This document shows positions 44,508 through 51,858 of a stretch of 64,000 nt of DNA, piece by piece. Both the position numbers and the translations under genes were made by a program. The stretch comes from Parabacteroides sp. FAFU027 (GTDB taxonomy: Bacteria; Bacteroidota; Bacteroidia; Bacteroidales; UBA7332), in contig NZ_JAKZKV010000016.1 of assembly GCF_022808675.1 (NCBI RefSeq), positions 26,808 through 90,807 of the forward strand, in the 5' to 3' direction. Positions within the stretch are counted from its first letter, which is position 1. Each line of letters opens with the position of its first letter. The notes below the pieces were generated by a model, which was not told where the DNA came from, did not search any database, and was given only the letters and a program-made list of their open reading frames with translations.

Positions 44508-45739
44508 AATATCTATTAATCACAATTAGCTTCTTATTCTCTCTTTCAAGTTTTAGTCAGGATATTGAAAGTGCACAGATACTTAACACTGAAACTCATA
44601 TTAATACTATTGGAGGAAATTCAGTCGTTATAAGCTTAAATTTAGACTTCAGCCCAGTTGAGCTAAATGGATATATCATTGATAATAGCACATTTAATAG
44701 CCTCAACTCTAATTTAAAGACAAATCTAATTTCAAAAAGACAACCTAATATCATCGATAAAGGAGAGAGAATTACCTTGCAAGCCAACCCTCACAAAATA
44801 TCTTTTGAGATAGAGAATGCCTCATATGGCTTGATTAGCCTCCTTAAAGATAAGGAAGCTGATATCTACATAACCACAAACTCAGAAATAATCTTTGAAG
44901 TTACAAACGGATCCAATACAAAAAAACTAAAAATCACCCCATTACAAATAGAAAAGCATACACAAAACAATATGATTCTAACTAAATTAATGGGTGAAGA
45001 GCTAATAAATGCAAGAGGAGGGGATATATTTGTTTCTCAAAATAATTTTGAGTTTGGCGTTATTCCTTCAGAACAAGCTTCTAGCGGAAAAACTGAATAT
45101 AATGCATCATTTCAATACAGAACTAAATACTCTTTTCTCAACACTATACCGATATATTTTTACACAAAAGGCCTAATAAGCACAAATTCAAAAGACTCTC
45201 TTAATTTCATTTCTATTTATCCTGTGAATTATAATTTCATCAAAGGGAAAAATGAATTAGTTGGGCAATTGGGCGTTGAAGGCAATCAGACTTTCTCAAA
45301 TTATCGAATAAGTGGCAATATTTGCTGGAATGGCCTGATAAACAATTTATTAGATTTAACCTTTGGTGAAAATAGACTTAGATTGAAACCTGTTATAAGT
45401 ATTGGAGGTAAAATATACAAAGAAATTGAGAATAACAAACCTTCAGTCTTGAGTTCAAATGATTTATCAAACCAAATATATGGTAAATGTTATTATAACA
45501 TACCAATACAGAAAATATATAGTTTAATTTTAGATGGAACAGCTTATTATGACTTTAACACCCAAATTAATCCCAAAAATAAACTGATGTATAATTATTC
45601 ACTCACTTTAGGAGTAGACATACCAAAAACTGATTTTAAAACTATATTTAAATACACCAAGGGAAACAACTTTGTAACACGAGAATCAAATGATTATCTT
45701 ATGATTGGTCTATTAATAGATTTGCTTGTAAAGCGATAA
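44504..45739 (+). CDS. Secreted outer-membrane-type protein of the envelope operon
   Basis: A 411-residue protein with a signal peptide (MKYLLITISFLFSLSSFSQ). About residues 20-190 look like a globular beta-domain. From about residue 200 onward, alternating short strands rich in aromatic residues and ending in a hydrophobic segment (YLMIGLLIDLLVKR) suggest an outer-membrane barrel. I do not recognise the family. It overlaps the upstream small gene by 4 bp, so the two are coupled. Confidence 0.68.
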   Translation: MKYLLITISFLFSLSSFSQDIESAQILNTETHINTIGGNSVVISLNLDFSPVELNGYIIDNSTFNSLNSNLKTNLISKRQPNIIDKGERITLQANPHKISFEIENASYGLISLLKDKEADIYITTNSEIIFEVTNGSNTKKLKITPLQIEKHTQNNMILTKLMGEELINARGGDIFVSQNNFEFGVIPSEQASSGKTEYNASFQYRTKYSFLNTIPIYFYTKGLISTNSKDSLNFISIYPVNYNFIKGKNELVGQLGVEGNQTFSNYRISGNICWNGLINNLLDLTFGENRLRLKPVISIGGKIYKEIENNKPSVLSSNDLSNQIYGKCYYNIPIQKIYSLILDGTAYYDFNTQINPKNKLMYNYSLTLGVDIPKTDFKTIFKYTKGNNFVTRESNDYLMIGLLIDLLVKR

Positions 45740-45810
45740 TTTACACAAAATTGTGCATAATAATTGTACTGGCAAAGAATTATCTGAAAGGAATTATTAT
45801 AAGCTTTATT

Positions 45811-46548
45811 ATGAAGACTAAGATATTTATCATCTTTATATTTACATTTCTATCAGGAACCTTATCCTCCCAATTAATAAAAGAAATTGACTGGGTTTAT
45901 AAAGACATTCTAAGGAATAGAAAAGAGGTGATGTTTTACAGAAACTTAATAAATAATGATTCCAGACTGTTTGGTTCTAATAATTTAGAAGATATAAAAA
46001 AACTACTTCGAATAAGGTTAGACTTATATGATACAGCAAAAGTATATTATTATAATATCAATGAATTCAATAGATCAGAAATAGATATATTAAATATAGT
46101 TAAATCTCAAACAAAGAAAATATTTGAAAAGCAGAAACAACAATTACTTGCAAATATGAGTAAAAAAGGGATAAGTTATGATTGTCAAAAGAAACAAGAA
46201 AATCTCATTTCACATATTGAATTACATTATGATTCAATTAATACACTCTTAAATAAAGCATTTCAAGTTAATGAAACCCAAGTACACATTGCTAAGATGT
46301 GTATTGAAATTATAGATATACATAAATATAGAAATAAAAAATTAGGTGAGCTCGAATTGGAAATAAAGCAACTTCTTGAGGAAAATGAGGCTCTAAATTA
46401 TCCGTTTGATAAATATAAAGAAAACGAAAACAGATTAAAGTTCCAAGATGATAATGAACTAAAGGAATATAGAATTGGGATAATATCTCTGATAAGAAGC
46501 AAGATAAAACCAATTAAAAAAGTAACTGTAAAAGAAATAATAAAATGA
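45811..46548 (+). CDS. Secreted coiled-coil protein of the envelope operon
   Basis: A 245-residue protein. It starts MKTKIFIIFIFTFLSGTLSSQ, a signal peptide, and continues almost wholly as charged helices (e.g. KSQTKKIFEKQKQQLLANMSK and ELELEIKQLLEENEALN) that suit a periplasmic coiled coil. I set the start at ATG 45811; a longer frame from 45751 would add 20 residues before the signal peptide. It overlaps the next gene by 4 bp. It may bridge the outer-membrane and inner-membrane proteins of the operon. The family is unknown. Confidence 0.65.
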   Translation: MKTKIFIIFIFTFLSGTLSSQLIKEIDWVYKDILRNRKEVMFYRNLINNDSRLFGSNNLEDIKKLLRIRLDLYDTAKVYYYNINEFNRSEIDILNIVKSQTKKIFEKQKQQLLANMSKKGISYDCQKKQENLISHIELHYDSINTLLNKAFQVNETQVHIAKMCIEIIDIHKYRNKKLGELELEIKQLLEENEALNYPFDKYKENENRLKFQDDNELKEYRIGIISLIRSKIKPIKKVTVKEIIK

Positions 46549-47090
46549 GAACATTAACTCGAAATGTCATTTTTCTTGTATTAGTAATTATAAATACACC
46601 ACAGGTGAATTCAAATAATACAGGAAACACACTAACAAAAAATGAGATTGATAGCTTTAACAAGAGATTTACTATTAATAGAACTATTTATGAAAGGGAA
46701 TTAAATGATAGATTAGAAATTGAGAATATTAATTATCAAATAGACAAATTCAAAAGGAATAAAGCCAAATTAGAATGGCAATATACCTCATCAAAGATTA
46801 TATTCTATTTTGTTCTGCTTATTGTAATGTTAGGATTGATACTTGCAACACTTCATTTTATTCAAACTTTCAAGAATTTGAAGTCACTTAATAGGAACAA
46901 AGATGAATCAGAAATAGAAGTTTCAATACAAGGCATAAAAATCAATACCTCAATTATTGGCATTATGATTCTTGGATTCTCTCTAGCATTCTTTTATTTA
47001 TATCTTATCTATGTATATCCTCTTAATCCAATAGATTCAGACAAGGACATATTAAACCAAAAGAAATCAATAGAGCAAACAGCAAAATAG
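46545..47090 (+). CDS. Inner-membrane protein with two helices, last gene of the envelope operon
   Basis: A 181-residue protein. After an N-terminal hydrophobic segment (about 7-21, possibly a signal or anchor) comes a charged coiled-coil region (about 25-80), then two membrane helices (about 86-108 and 136-160), joined by a charged loop. It is likely in the inner membrane. The ATG overlaps the stop of the upstream gene. No motif identifies a family. The weak terminator at 47119-47147 closes the operon. Confidence 0.65.
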   Translation: MRTLTRNVIFLVLVIINTPQVNSNNTGNTLTKNEIDSFNKRFTINRTIYERELNDRLEIENINYQIDKFKRNKAKLEWQYTSSKIIFYFVLLIVMLGLILATLHFIQTFKNLKSLNRNKDESEIEVSIQGIKINTSIIGIMILGFSLAFFYLYLIYVYPLNPIDSDKDILNQKKSIEQTAK

Positions 47091-47118
47091 ATAAGTAGAA
47101 ATAACTTATTAAAAGAGT

Positions 47119-47147
47119 AAAGGCGTTCCATAGTGAGCACCTTTTTT
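47119..47147 (+). terminator. Terminator of the envelope operon
   Basis: AAAGGCGTTC (47119-47128) pairs with GAGCACCTTT (47135-47144) with one mismatch and a T-run follows. Confidence 0.65.
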
Positions 47148-47256
47148 GTTCTTCAACTAGGGGGTATGGGGTAATATTTTAAAGCTATCAAGCTGTAAAC
47201 CTCACCCGTCCCTCTTTTACACAAACGGTAAAATTTCAAATTTCTAAAACCTCAAC

Positions 47257-47625
47257 TTACTTCATAAAAACAAAATATACAGCCATAACAAGACAGATAC
47301 AGGCTGCAAAATGATTCCAATGCAAACTTTCTCCCTTAAATAGCATGGTTGAAAAGATCGCAAACACAATTAAAGTCGTAACCTCCTGGATAACTTTCAA
47401 TTGCATTAAAGAAAATGGTCCGCCATTCCCTATAAAACCTAATCTGTTCGCTGGCACTTGACACATGTATTCGGCGAGTGCAATCATCCATGAAAAAACA
47501 ATCACCCCAAATAACGGCCAATTGCTAATATATCCGGTTTGCTGGAGTTTTAAATGTCCATACCAAGCAAATGTCATAAAGACATTTGACACAATGAGAA
47601 GTAATATTGAATAAATTCCTTGCAT
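47257..47625 (-). CDS. Intact DUF486 (DMT-like) membrane protein carried by the island
   Basis: A 122-residue protein with four membrane helices and the DUF486 hallmarks MTFAWYGHLK, QVPANRLGF, GGPFSLMQLKVIQEV and MAVYFVF. It is the same length as the split chromosomal gene and similar throughout, although its base composition is that of the island. Residues 52-53 (EY) match the position of the att core, but the core region reads TGTATTCGGC instead of TGTATTCGAA. It lies 61 bp downstream of the truncated 5' half on the same strand, so it can take over the host promoter. The transport or other function of DUF486 is unknown. Confidence 0.92.
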   Translation of the reverse strand: MQGIYSILLLIVSNVFMTFAWYGHLKLQQTGYISNWPLFGVIVFSWMIALAEYMCQVPANRLGFIGNGGPFSLMQLKVIQEVTTLIVFAIFSTMLFKGESLHWNHFAACICLVMAVYFVFMK

Positions 47626-47682
47626 GATGTATATAGTTAATTTACAGTTTGATAGACGCAGCTATTAAGCAAAGTTATTTCT

Positions 47683-47710
47683 GGGGTTATTTTGACAATT
47701 TGTATTCGAA
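47683..47710 (+). other. attR of the genomic island
   Basis: The core TGTATTCGAA is at 47701-47710 and the island-side arm GGGGTTATTTTGACAA at 47683-47698. The arm mirrors the attL arm (27497-27512). The core falls in codons 51-53 of the split DUF486 gene. Confidence 0.92.
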
Positions 47711-47860
47711 GAAGGCAATCCCCCAACTGAAGAGAATCACCCCAATCAACGGCAGTGCGTGAAACCAGCTGAACTGTTTCATCTTCAAATGGCCGTACCA
47801 GGCAAACGTCATGAACACGTTTGACGCGACCAACAGTAGAATGGAATAGATACCTTGCAT
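47687..47860 (-). pseudogene. 5' half of the split DUF486 gene
   Basis: The minus strand reads from ATG 47860 through MQGIYSILLLVASNVFMTFA to the core at codons 51-53, then continues four codons into island sequence (KLSK) to a stop at 47687. The truncated product has only the first 53 native residues. It starts 30 bp after the stop of the ttcA-like gene, so it was the second gene of that operon. Confidence 0.93.
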
Positions 47861-47890
47861 ATCAAAGTTGTGAGTTATGAGTCGTAAGTT

Positions 47891-48637
47891 TCATAGTTCG
47901 CTTTTGGGCAAATAGTCGTACTGGATATTATTCATGCTCGACCAGAGGCTGTGACGCGCCTGCGGATTAAGCTCTTCCAGGCGCTTGAGAATCGCTTTCA
48001 CTTCGCTGCGGTGGGAGGTCTTCTCGTGCGGGCAGTTTTTCTTCTGCTTGCGGTAGTTCTGGTTTTCGGCCAGCTGGATGAGTTCGCTCTCGGGAGTAAG
48101 CGCCAACGGACGGATAATGGTCATGTCGAATTTATCCATCTTCAGCTTCGGTGGCATGGTGGAGAAAGCCCCCTGGAAGGTGATATTCATCAGCAGCGTT
48201 TGCAGAATGTCATCCTGATGGTGGCCGAGGGCAATCTTGTTACAACCCTGCTCTTTGGCTACGGTGAAGAGCGCTTTGCGGCGGTTCCACGAGCAGAGGA
48301 AACAGGGCGATTTGCGGTGGTCGGTCGCCTCGTCGAAGGAGGTTTCGTATTTGACAAAAGGAATCCCGTACTGTTCGGCGTGATTCTTGAGGTATTCGGC
48401 ATCCGACTCATAAGGGATATTGGTCATGATGATGTGAGCCGCCACCACGGTGAAGCGCGGTTTGAAAATCCGCATCCGCCGTCCCAGCAGTTCAATCAGT
48501 GCCAGGGAATCCTTCCCGCCGGAAAGTCCAATCAGCACTTTATCGCCATCTTCAATGAGGCGATACTCTTCAATCGCCTTTTTTACCCGTTGGTCCAGTT
48601 TGCGGAACAATTTCTCCTCCGGTGTCAGTTTTGCCAT
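47891..48637 (-). CDS. ttcA: TtcA-family tRNA thiolation enzyme
   Basis: A 248-residue PP-loop ATPase that most likely thiolates cytidine 32 in tRNA. The PP-loop is LIGLSGGKDSLAL, near residues 32-45. The PCFLCSWNRRKALF motif carries the two Cys that hold the iron-sulfur cluster or act in transfer, and GHHQDDILQTLLMN is conserved in the family. Related TtuA/TilS enzymes use similar motifs, but the CFLC pair and the length favour TtcA. It leads an operon that originally continued into the DUF486 gene. Confidence 0.82.
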   Translation of the reverse strand: MAKLTPEEKLFRKLDQRVKKAIEEYRLIEDGDKVLIGLSGGKDSLALIELLGRRMRIFKPRFTVVAAHIIMTNIPYESDAEYLKNHAEQYGIPFVKYETSFDEATDHRKSPCFLCSWNRRKALFTVAKEQGCNKIALGHHQDDILQTLLMNITFQGAFSTMPPKLKMDKFDMTIIRPLALTPESELIQLAENQNYRKQKKNCPHEKTSHRSEVKAILKRLEELNPQARHSLWSSMNNIQYDYLPKSEL

Positions 48638-48778
48638 AGTCAGTTTTTAGAATCCGGGCGCAAAAATACAAAATCACCCGCCGGGCGGAGAGGCTAACTG
48701 CTTATTTTAAACATTATTATCCATCATCACAATAAGCCTCCGATATCGCCAACCCGCTATTCCTAAGCCATTTTTAAT

Positions 48779-48809
48779 TTGGTTATTCAGGCAAAATAGC
48801 CCATCTTTG
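48779..48809 (+). promoter_or_regulatory. Bacteroidota promoter for the GHL10 gene
   Basis: TTG at 48779-48781, a 20-bp spacer and CATCTTTG at 48802-48809 fit the consensus, with C instead of T in the first base of the -7 box. It lies 95 bp before the ATG. Confidence 0.6.
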
Positions 48810-48903
48810 CAAAACAGGCACATTTGGCAATAAATCATATTCTTAAGCCGTTATTCTCTGTGCCATTTTCAGTAACTCTTTATTTGCAAGAATCTTATTT
48901 GTC

Positions 48904-50427
48904 ATGAAAATATTTCATCGTCTTACTATCCTATTGTTTATCCTGATACTTTCTGTGCCAAACGGGCAGGCGATTGCCCCCAAACGTGAATTCCGCGGCG
49001 TATGGATTCATACCGTGCAGCAGGCACAATACAAAAGCATGACCATGACCGAAATGCAGCGTTATTTCACTGACATGCTCGATTCGTTTCAGAAAGCCGG
49101 CATCAACGCTTTCATCTTCCAGGTTAGACCGCAGGCGGATGCTTTTTATAAGTCAGACCTTGAGCCGTGGAGCCGCTACCTGACCGGCACGCAGGGCAAA
49201 GCGCCCAATCCGGTGTGGGACCCGATGGAATTTCTTATCAAGGAGTGCCATGCCCGCAACATTGAATTTCACGCCTGGCTCAATCCCTACCGCGTGACCA
49301 GCAACGAGACCGACGCCCTCGCCCCTGACCATCTGTACTGGAAACATCCGGAGCGTTTTATCAAATACGGTAAGCAGATTTACTTCGACCCGGGCATGCC
49401 CGAAAACCGCAAATTCATCTGTAACGTAGTCAAAGATATCGTGAAGCGCTACGACGTGGACGCCATTCACATGGACGACTACTTCTACCCATACCCCATC
49501 GCGGGCGAAGATTTCCCCGACAAAGAGAGCTTCGAGGCTTACGGCAAATTGCAGGGATTTTCCCAAAATCAGAAAGCAGACTGGCGCCGCAACAACGTTA
49601 ACCTTCTTATCCGCGAACTGAAGGAGACCATCTACTCAACCAAACCGTATGTGCGATTCGGCATCAGCCCGTTTGGCATTTACCGGAATAAAAAGAGTAC
49701 CGTTGATGGCTCAGGCAGTAACACCAATGGTCTGCAAAACTACGACGACCTCTACGCCGACGTGATTCTGTGGGGCAAAAACGCCTGGATTGACTACGTG
49801 ATGCCGCAGCTTTACTGGGAAATCGGTCATAAAGCAGCTGACTACACAACTCTTCTGGACTGGTGGTCGCGCAATGTCCACAGCGAGCAACTTTATATCG
49901 GTCAAAGTGTGGTGCGCACCATGCAGGCGCCCGATGCACAGACCGGCGACAAAAACCAATTGCCCCGTAAGATGACTCAGGCCTCGGCTCAAAAAGCGAT
50001 TCAGGGACATTGTCTGTGGAACGGTTACGATGTGCTGCGCAACGAGGGCGGCATCCGTGACAGCCTGATGAATCACTACTATAAATACCCGGCGCTCGTG
50101 CCCGCTTACACCAACATGGATGGCACGCCTCCCCTCCAGCTTAAGAAGCTTTGGGCGGAATGGACCGAGAAGGGTTACTTCCTCCGCTGGGAGCCGAAGG
50201 CCGATAAAGATGCGCTCAATATGCCTACCCGCTACTGCATCTATTGCTTCGGACCGGGTGAACGGGTGAACCTCGATGACCCGTCGAAAATCGTGAAGCT
50301 GACGACCGAAACCTCGTACCAGCTTCCGTATGACAAGGATAAGGTGAAATTCAAATACGTGGTCACCACCCTCGACCGTTACAACTTCGAATGCAAAAAG
50401 GGCAAGAAGAAGACCGTCAAACTATAA
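48904..50427 (+). CDS. GHL10 (DUF187) family glycoside hydrolase-like protein, secreted
   Basis: A 507-residue secreted protein. A signal peptide ends near QAIAPKREF. The conserved FRGVWIHTVQQ start, FQVRPQADAFYKS, the HAWLNPYRV segment and HMDDYFYPYP identify the GHL10 (YngK-like) family, related to glycoside hydrolases with a TIM barrel. The C-terminal 100 residues form a fibronectin-like or carbohydrate-binding region. The substrate is not known; peptidoglycan or glycan fragments are commonly suggested. It has its own promoter and terminator. Confidence 0.88.
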   Translation: MKIFHRLTILLFILILSVPNGQAIAPKREFRGVWIHTVQQAQYKSMTMTEMQRYFTDMLDSFQKAGINAFIFQVRPQADAFYKSDLEPWSRYLTGTQGKAPNPVWDPMEFLIKECHARNIEFHAWLNPYRVTSNETDALAPDHLYWKHPERFIKYGKQIYFDPGMPENRKFICNVVKDIVKRYDVDAIHMDDYFYPYPIAGEDFPDKESFEAYGKLQGFSQNQKADWRRNNVNLLIRELKETIYSTKPYVRFGISPFGIYRNKKSTVDGSGSNTNGLQNYDDLYADVILWGKNAWIDYVMPQLYWEIGHKAADYTTLLDWWSRNVHSEQLYIGQSVVRTMQAPDAQTGDKNQLPRKMTQASAQKAIQGHCLWNGYDVLRNEGGIRDSLMNHYYKYPALVPAYTNMDGTPPLQLKKLWAEWTEKGYFLRWEPKADKDALNMPTRYCIYCFGPGERVNLDDPSKIVKLTTETSYQLPYDKDKVKFKYVVTTLDRYNFECKKGKKKTVKL

Positions 50428-50435
50428 CATCATCG

Positions 50436-50463
50436 AAAGGCAGAGCTTAGCTCTGTCTTTTTT
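50436..50463 (+). terminator. Rho-independent terminator after the GHL10 gene
   Basis: AAAGGCAGAGC (50436-50446) pairs with GCTCTGTCTTT (50450-50460, one A-C or G-T type mismatch), with T-rich sequence. Confidence 0.85.
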
Positions 50464-50471
50464 GTTTTAGG

Positions 50472-50765
50472 GAAATCAATATTTCTGGAAGGGAAATCCA
50501 TTCTCCTGGAAGGGATATAAATCCTCGTGGAATCGCATTCAATTCTCTTGGATGAGAATTAAAAATACATGGAAGAGTATTCCATCATCTTAGAAGAGAA
50601 TTCCATTCTCGTGGAAGAGAATTCAATCCTCGTGGAATAGAATTCAATATTACAGGATTCGCCATCCATCCTCGTGGTTATTTATTCTATATTACTGGAT
50701 ACTATTTCAATATATCTTGAATCTTTATCAATATTACTCGAAGGGCATTCAATCCCCGAACAAAG
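50472..50765. repeat. Degenerate 21-bp tandem repeat array, 14 units, strict phase
   Basis: Fourteen units start at 50472 and every 21 bp to 50765 without insertion or deletion. The commonest form is GAATTCAAT(C/T)CTCGTGGAA-type: a GAATTC(A/C)AT head, a CTC or TAC centre and a TGGAA tail. Individual positions vary, so no unit is identical to its neighbour, but the phase is kept. It lies between a terminator and a dispersed palindrome. No reading frame spans it. Confidence 0.85.
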
Positions 50766-50864
50766 TTTCTCAATAAAATAATTAAGCATTCGCATAATTA
50801 TCTATCCGTATTTTCATAACTTCGTAATGTTAAGTCTTTATCGAATTAATACGGCGGTTTCTTT

Positions 50865-50949
50865 ACCCCTAAATCTCCTAAAGTGGACTTTTGCGGACTA
50901 CTACAGATAACGCTTCTGCGGTAAAAGCCCCTTTTAGGGGGTTGGGGGT
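50865..50949. repeat. Dispersed-type imperfect palindrome
   Basis: The left arm ACCCCTAAATCTCCTAAAG (50865-50883) and the right arm with CCCCTTTTAGGGGGTTGGGG (50928-50947) are related inverted words. Palindromes of this CCCCTAAA/TTTAGGGG type recur in many Bacteroidota genomes (from memory). Confidence 0.5.
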
Positions 50950-50997
50950 AACCAAACAGGAAATATTCTTTGTTCTTATACCCAAAACCGGAATGTC

Positions 50998-51324
50998 ATG
51001 GAAAAAATTAATGCGCTCGCGTTGATAAACAGGGAGGTTGACAAGCGAAGACTGTCCCCGGCAGATGTCGCGCATCTGCTCAATATGAATTACTCGACCA
51101 TCTACGTTACCCTCAAGCGTAAAAACATTACCGTAAATGACCTCGCCAAATTCTCCGAGGCGTTTCAATACAACTTCTTCAAGGAAATCGCGGACCACTA
51201 CTCCTTTGCCGAACCGGCTGAACCGGTCAACGAGGAGATGATTGCCCTAAAGGAGAAAGTCAAAGATCTGGAACAGGAGGTCAACTTCCTGCGCCGCACA
51301 TTGAAGGATTTAATGGGGAAATAA
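50998..51324 (+). CDS. Small HTH protein with coiled-coil tail
   Basis: A 108-residue protein. Residues 1-65 contain an XRE-like helix-turn-helix (SPADVAHLLNMNYSTIYVTLKR), and residues 75-108 form a coiled coil (EMIALKEKVKDLEQEVNFLR) for dimerisation. It is a likely transcription regulator. It lies 1 bp before the lipoprotein gene, so the two are co-transcribed. It is common in Bacteroidota; targets are unknown. Confidence 0.8.
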   Translation: MEKINALALINREVDKRRLSPADVAHLLNMNYSTIYVTLKRKNITVNDLAKFSEAFQYNFFKEIADHYSFAEPAEPVNEEMIALKEKVKDLEQEVNFLRRTLKDLMGK

Positions 51325-51325
51325 G

Positions 51326-51787
51326 ATGCGGAAATACCCTTTACATATCATCGCAATCATCTTGTTGCTGATATCGGCAGCTGGTTGCAATAAATCCGGA
51401 CAGGCGCATCCATCTGTCATTTACACCACCGAAAACGCCCTGATAGTGGACAGCAGTTGCGTGATATTCGTCGCACCGGACACAACCGAAATCGCCCGCA
51501 TGCACGCCCAAAATTCGGAAGAGGACTATCAGGCTTGGGTCGATCAGATGACCTGGTATCCCGGCATTGCCCGGACCGCCCTGCACGGCATGGGCATCAA
51601 CACGATGACCGTCCATGATAAGAAATACCTCGTATTAAATCTTTCGAAGAAGGAAGAATTCGTGATGAATCCTAAAAAGATTTCGGGCGACATGGTGTTA
51701 TTCAATAAAAAGAAGAAGCCGTTCGTAGTCAACTCTGCCGACTTTGACGCAAACAAGGGATTTATCCTGAAGTATTTTGACAAATAA
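51326..51787 (+). CDS. Uncharacterised lipoprotein
   Basis: A 153-residue protein with a lipobox in LLLISAAGCNKSG (Cys at about residue 21). The mature part is mixed alpha/beta, with no recognised domain. The gene follows the HTH gene by 1 bp and the HTCS gene lies 71 bp downstream on the same strand. It may be linked to the galactan locus but nothing shows this directly. Confidence 0.72.
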   Translation: MRKYPLHIIAIILLLISAAGCNKSGQAHPSVIYTTENALIVDSSCVIFVAPDTTEIARMHAQNSEEDYQAWVDQMTWYPGIARTALHGMGINTMTVHDKKYLVLNLSKKEEFVMNPKKISGDMVLFNKKKKPFVVNSADFDANKGFILKYFDK

Positions 51788-51858
51788 CGAACGTGGTTTC
51801 TGCGGCAGAAAATATTACACCGGCAAAGCTCCATATACCTGATACCCTTGAATAACCT

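Larger units (their letters stand above)
27493..47710 (+). mobile_element. Integrative genomic island (large serine recombinase type), 20.2 kb
   Basis: Both ends are defined by the 10-bp shared core and by matching inverted arms, and the DUF486 target gene is split exactly at the core. The integrase gene lies at the left end, as is usual. The island is visibly richer in A and T than the flanking chromosome. It carries a helicase-like gene, DUF6266, two ubiquitin-like conjugation modules, regulators, a DGQHR gene, an envelope operon and a replacement DUF486 copy. No relaxase, type IV secretion, capsid or terminase gene is present, so transfer, if any, must rely on a helper. Mobility is inferred from the intact recombinase and att sites. 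Confidence 0.93.

Noticed and set aside
27493..47710. Conjugative element or prophage
   Set aside because: No relaxase, coupling protein, type IV secretion, capsid, portal, terminase or tail gene is visible; only an integrase and cargo.
50472..50765. CRISPR array
   Set aside because: The units are contiguous with no spacers, vary between copies and lack cas genes.
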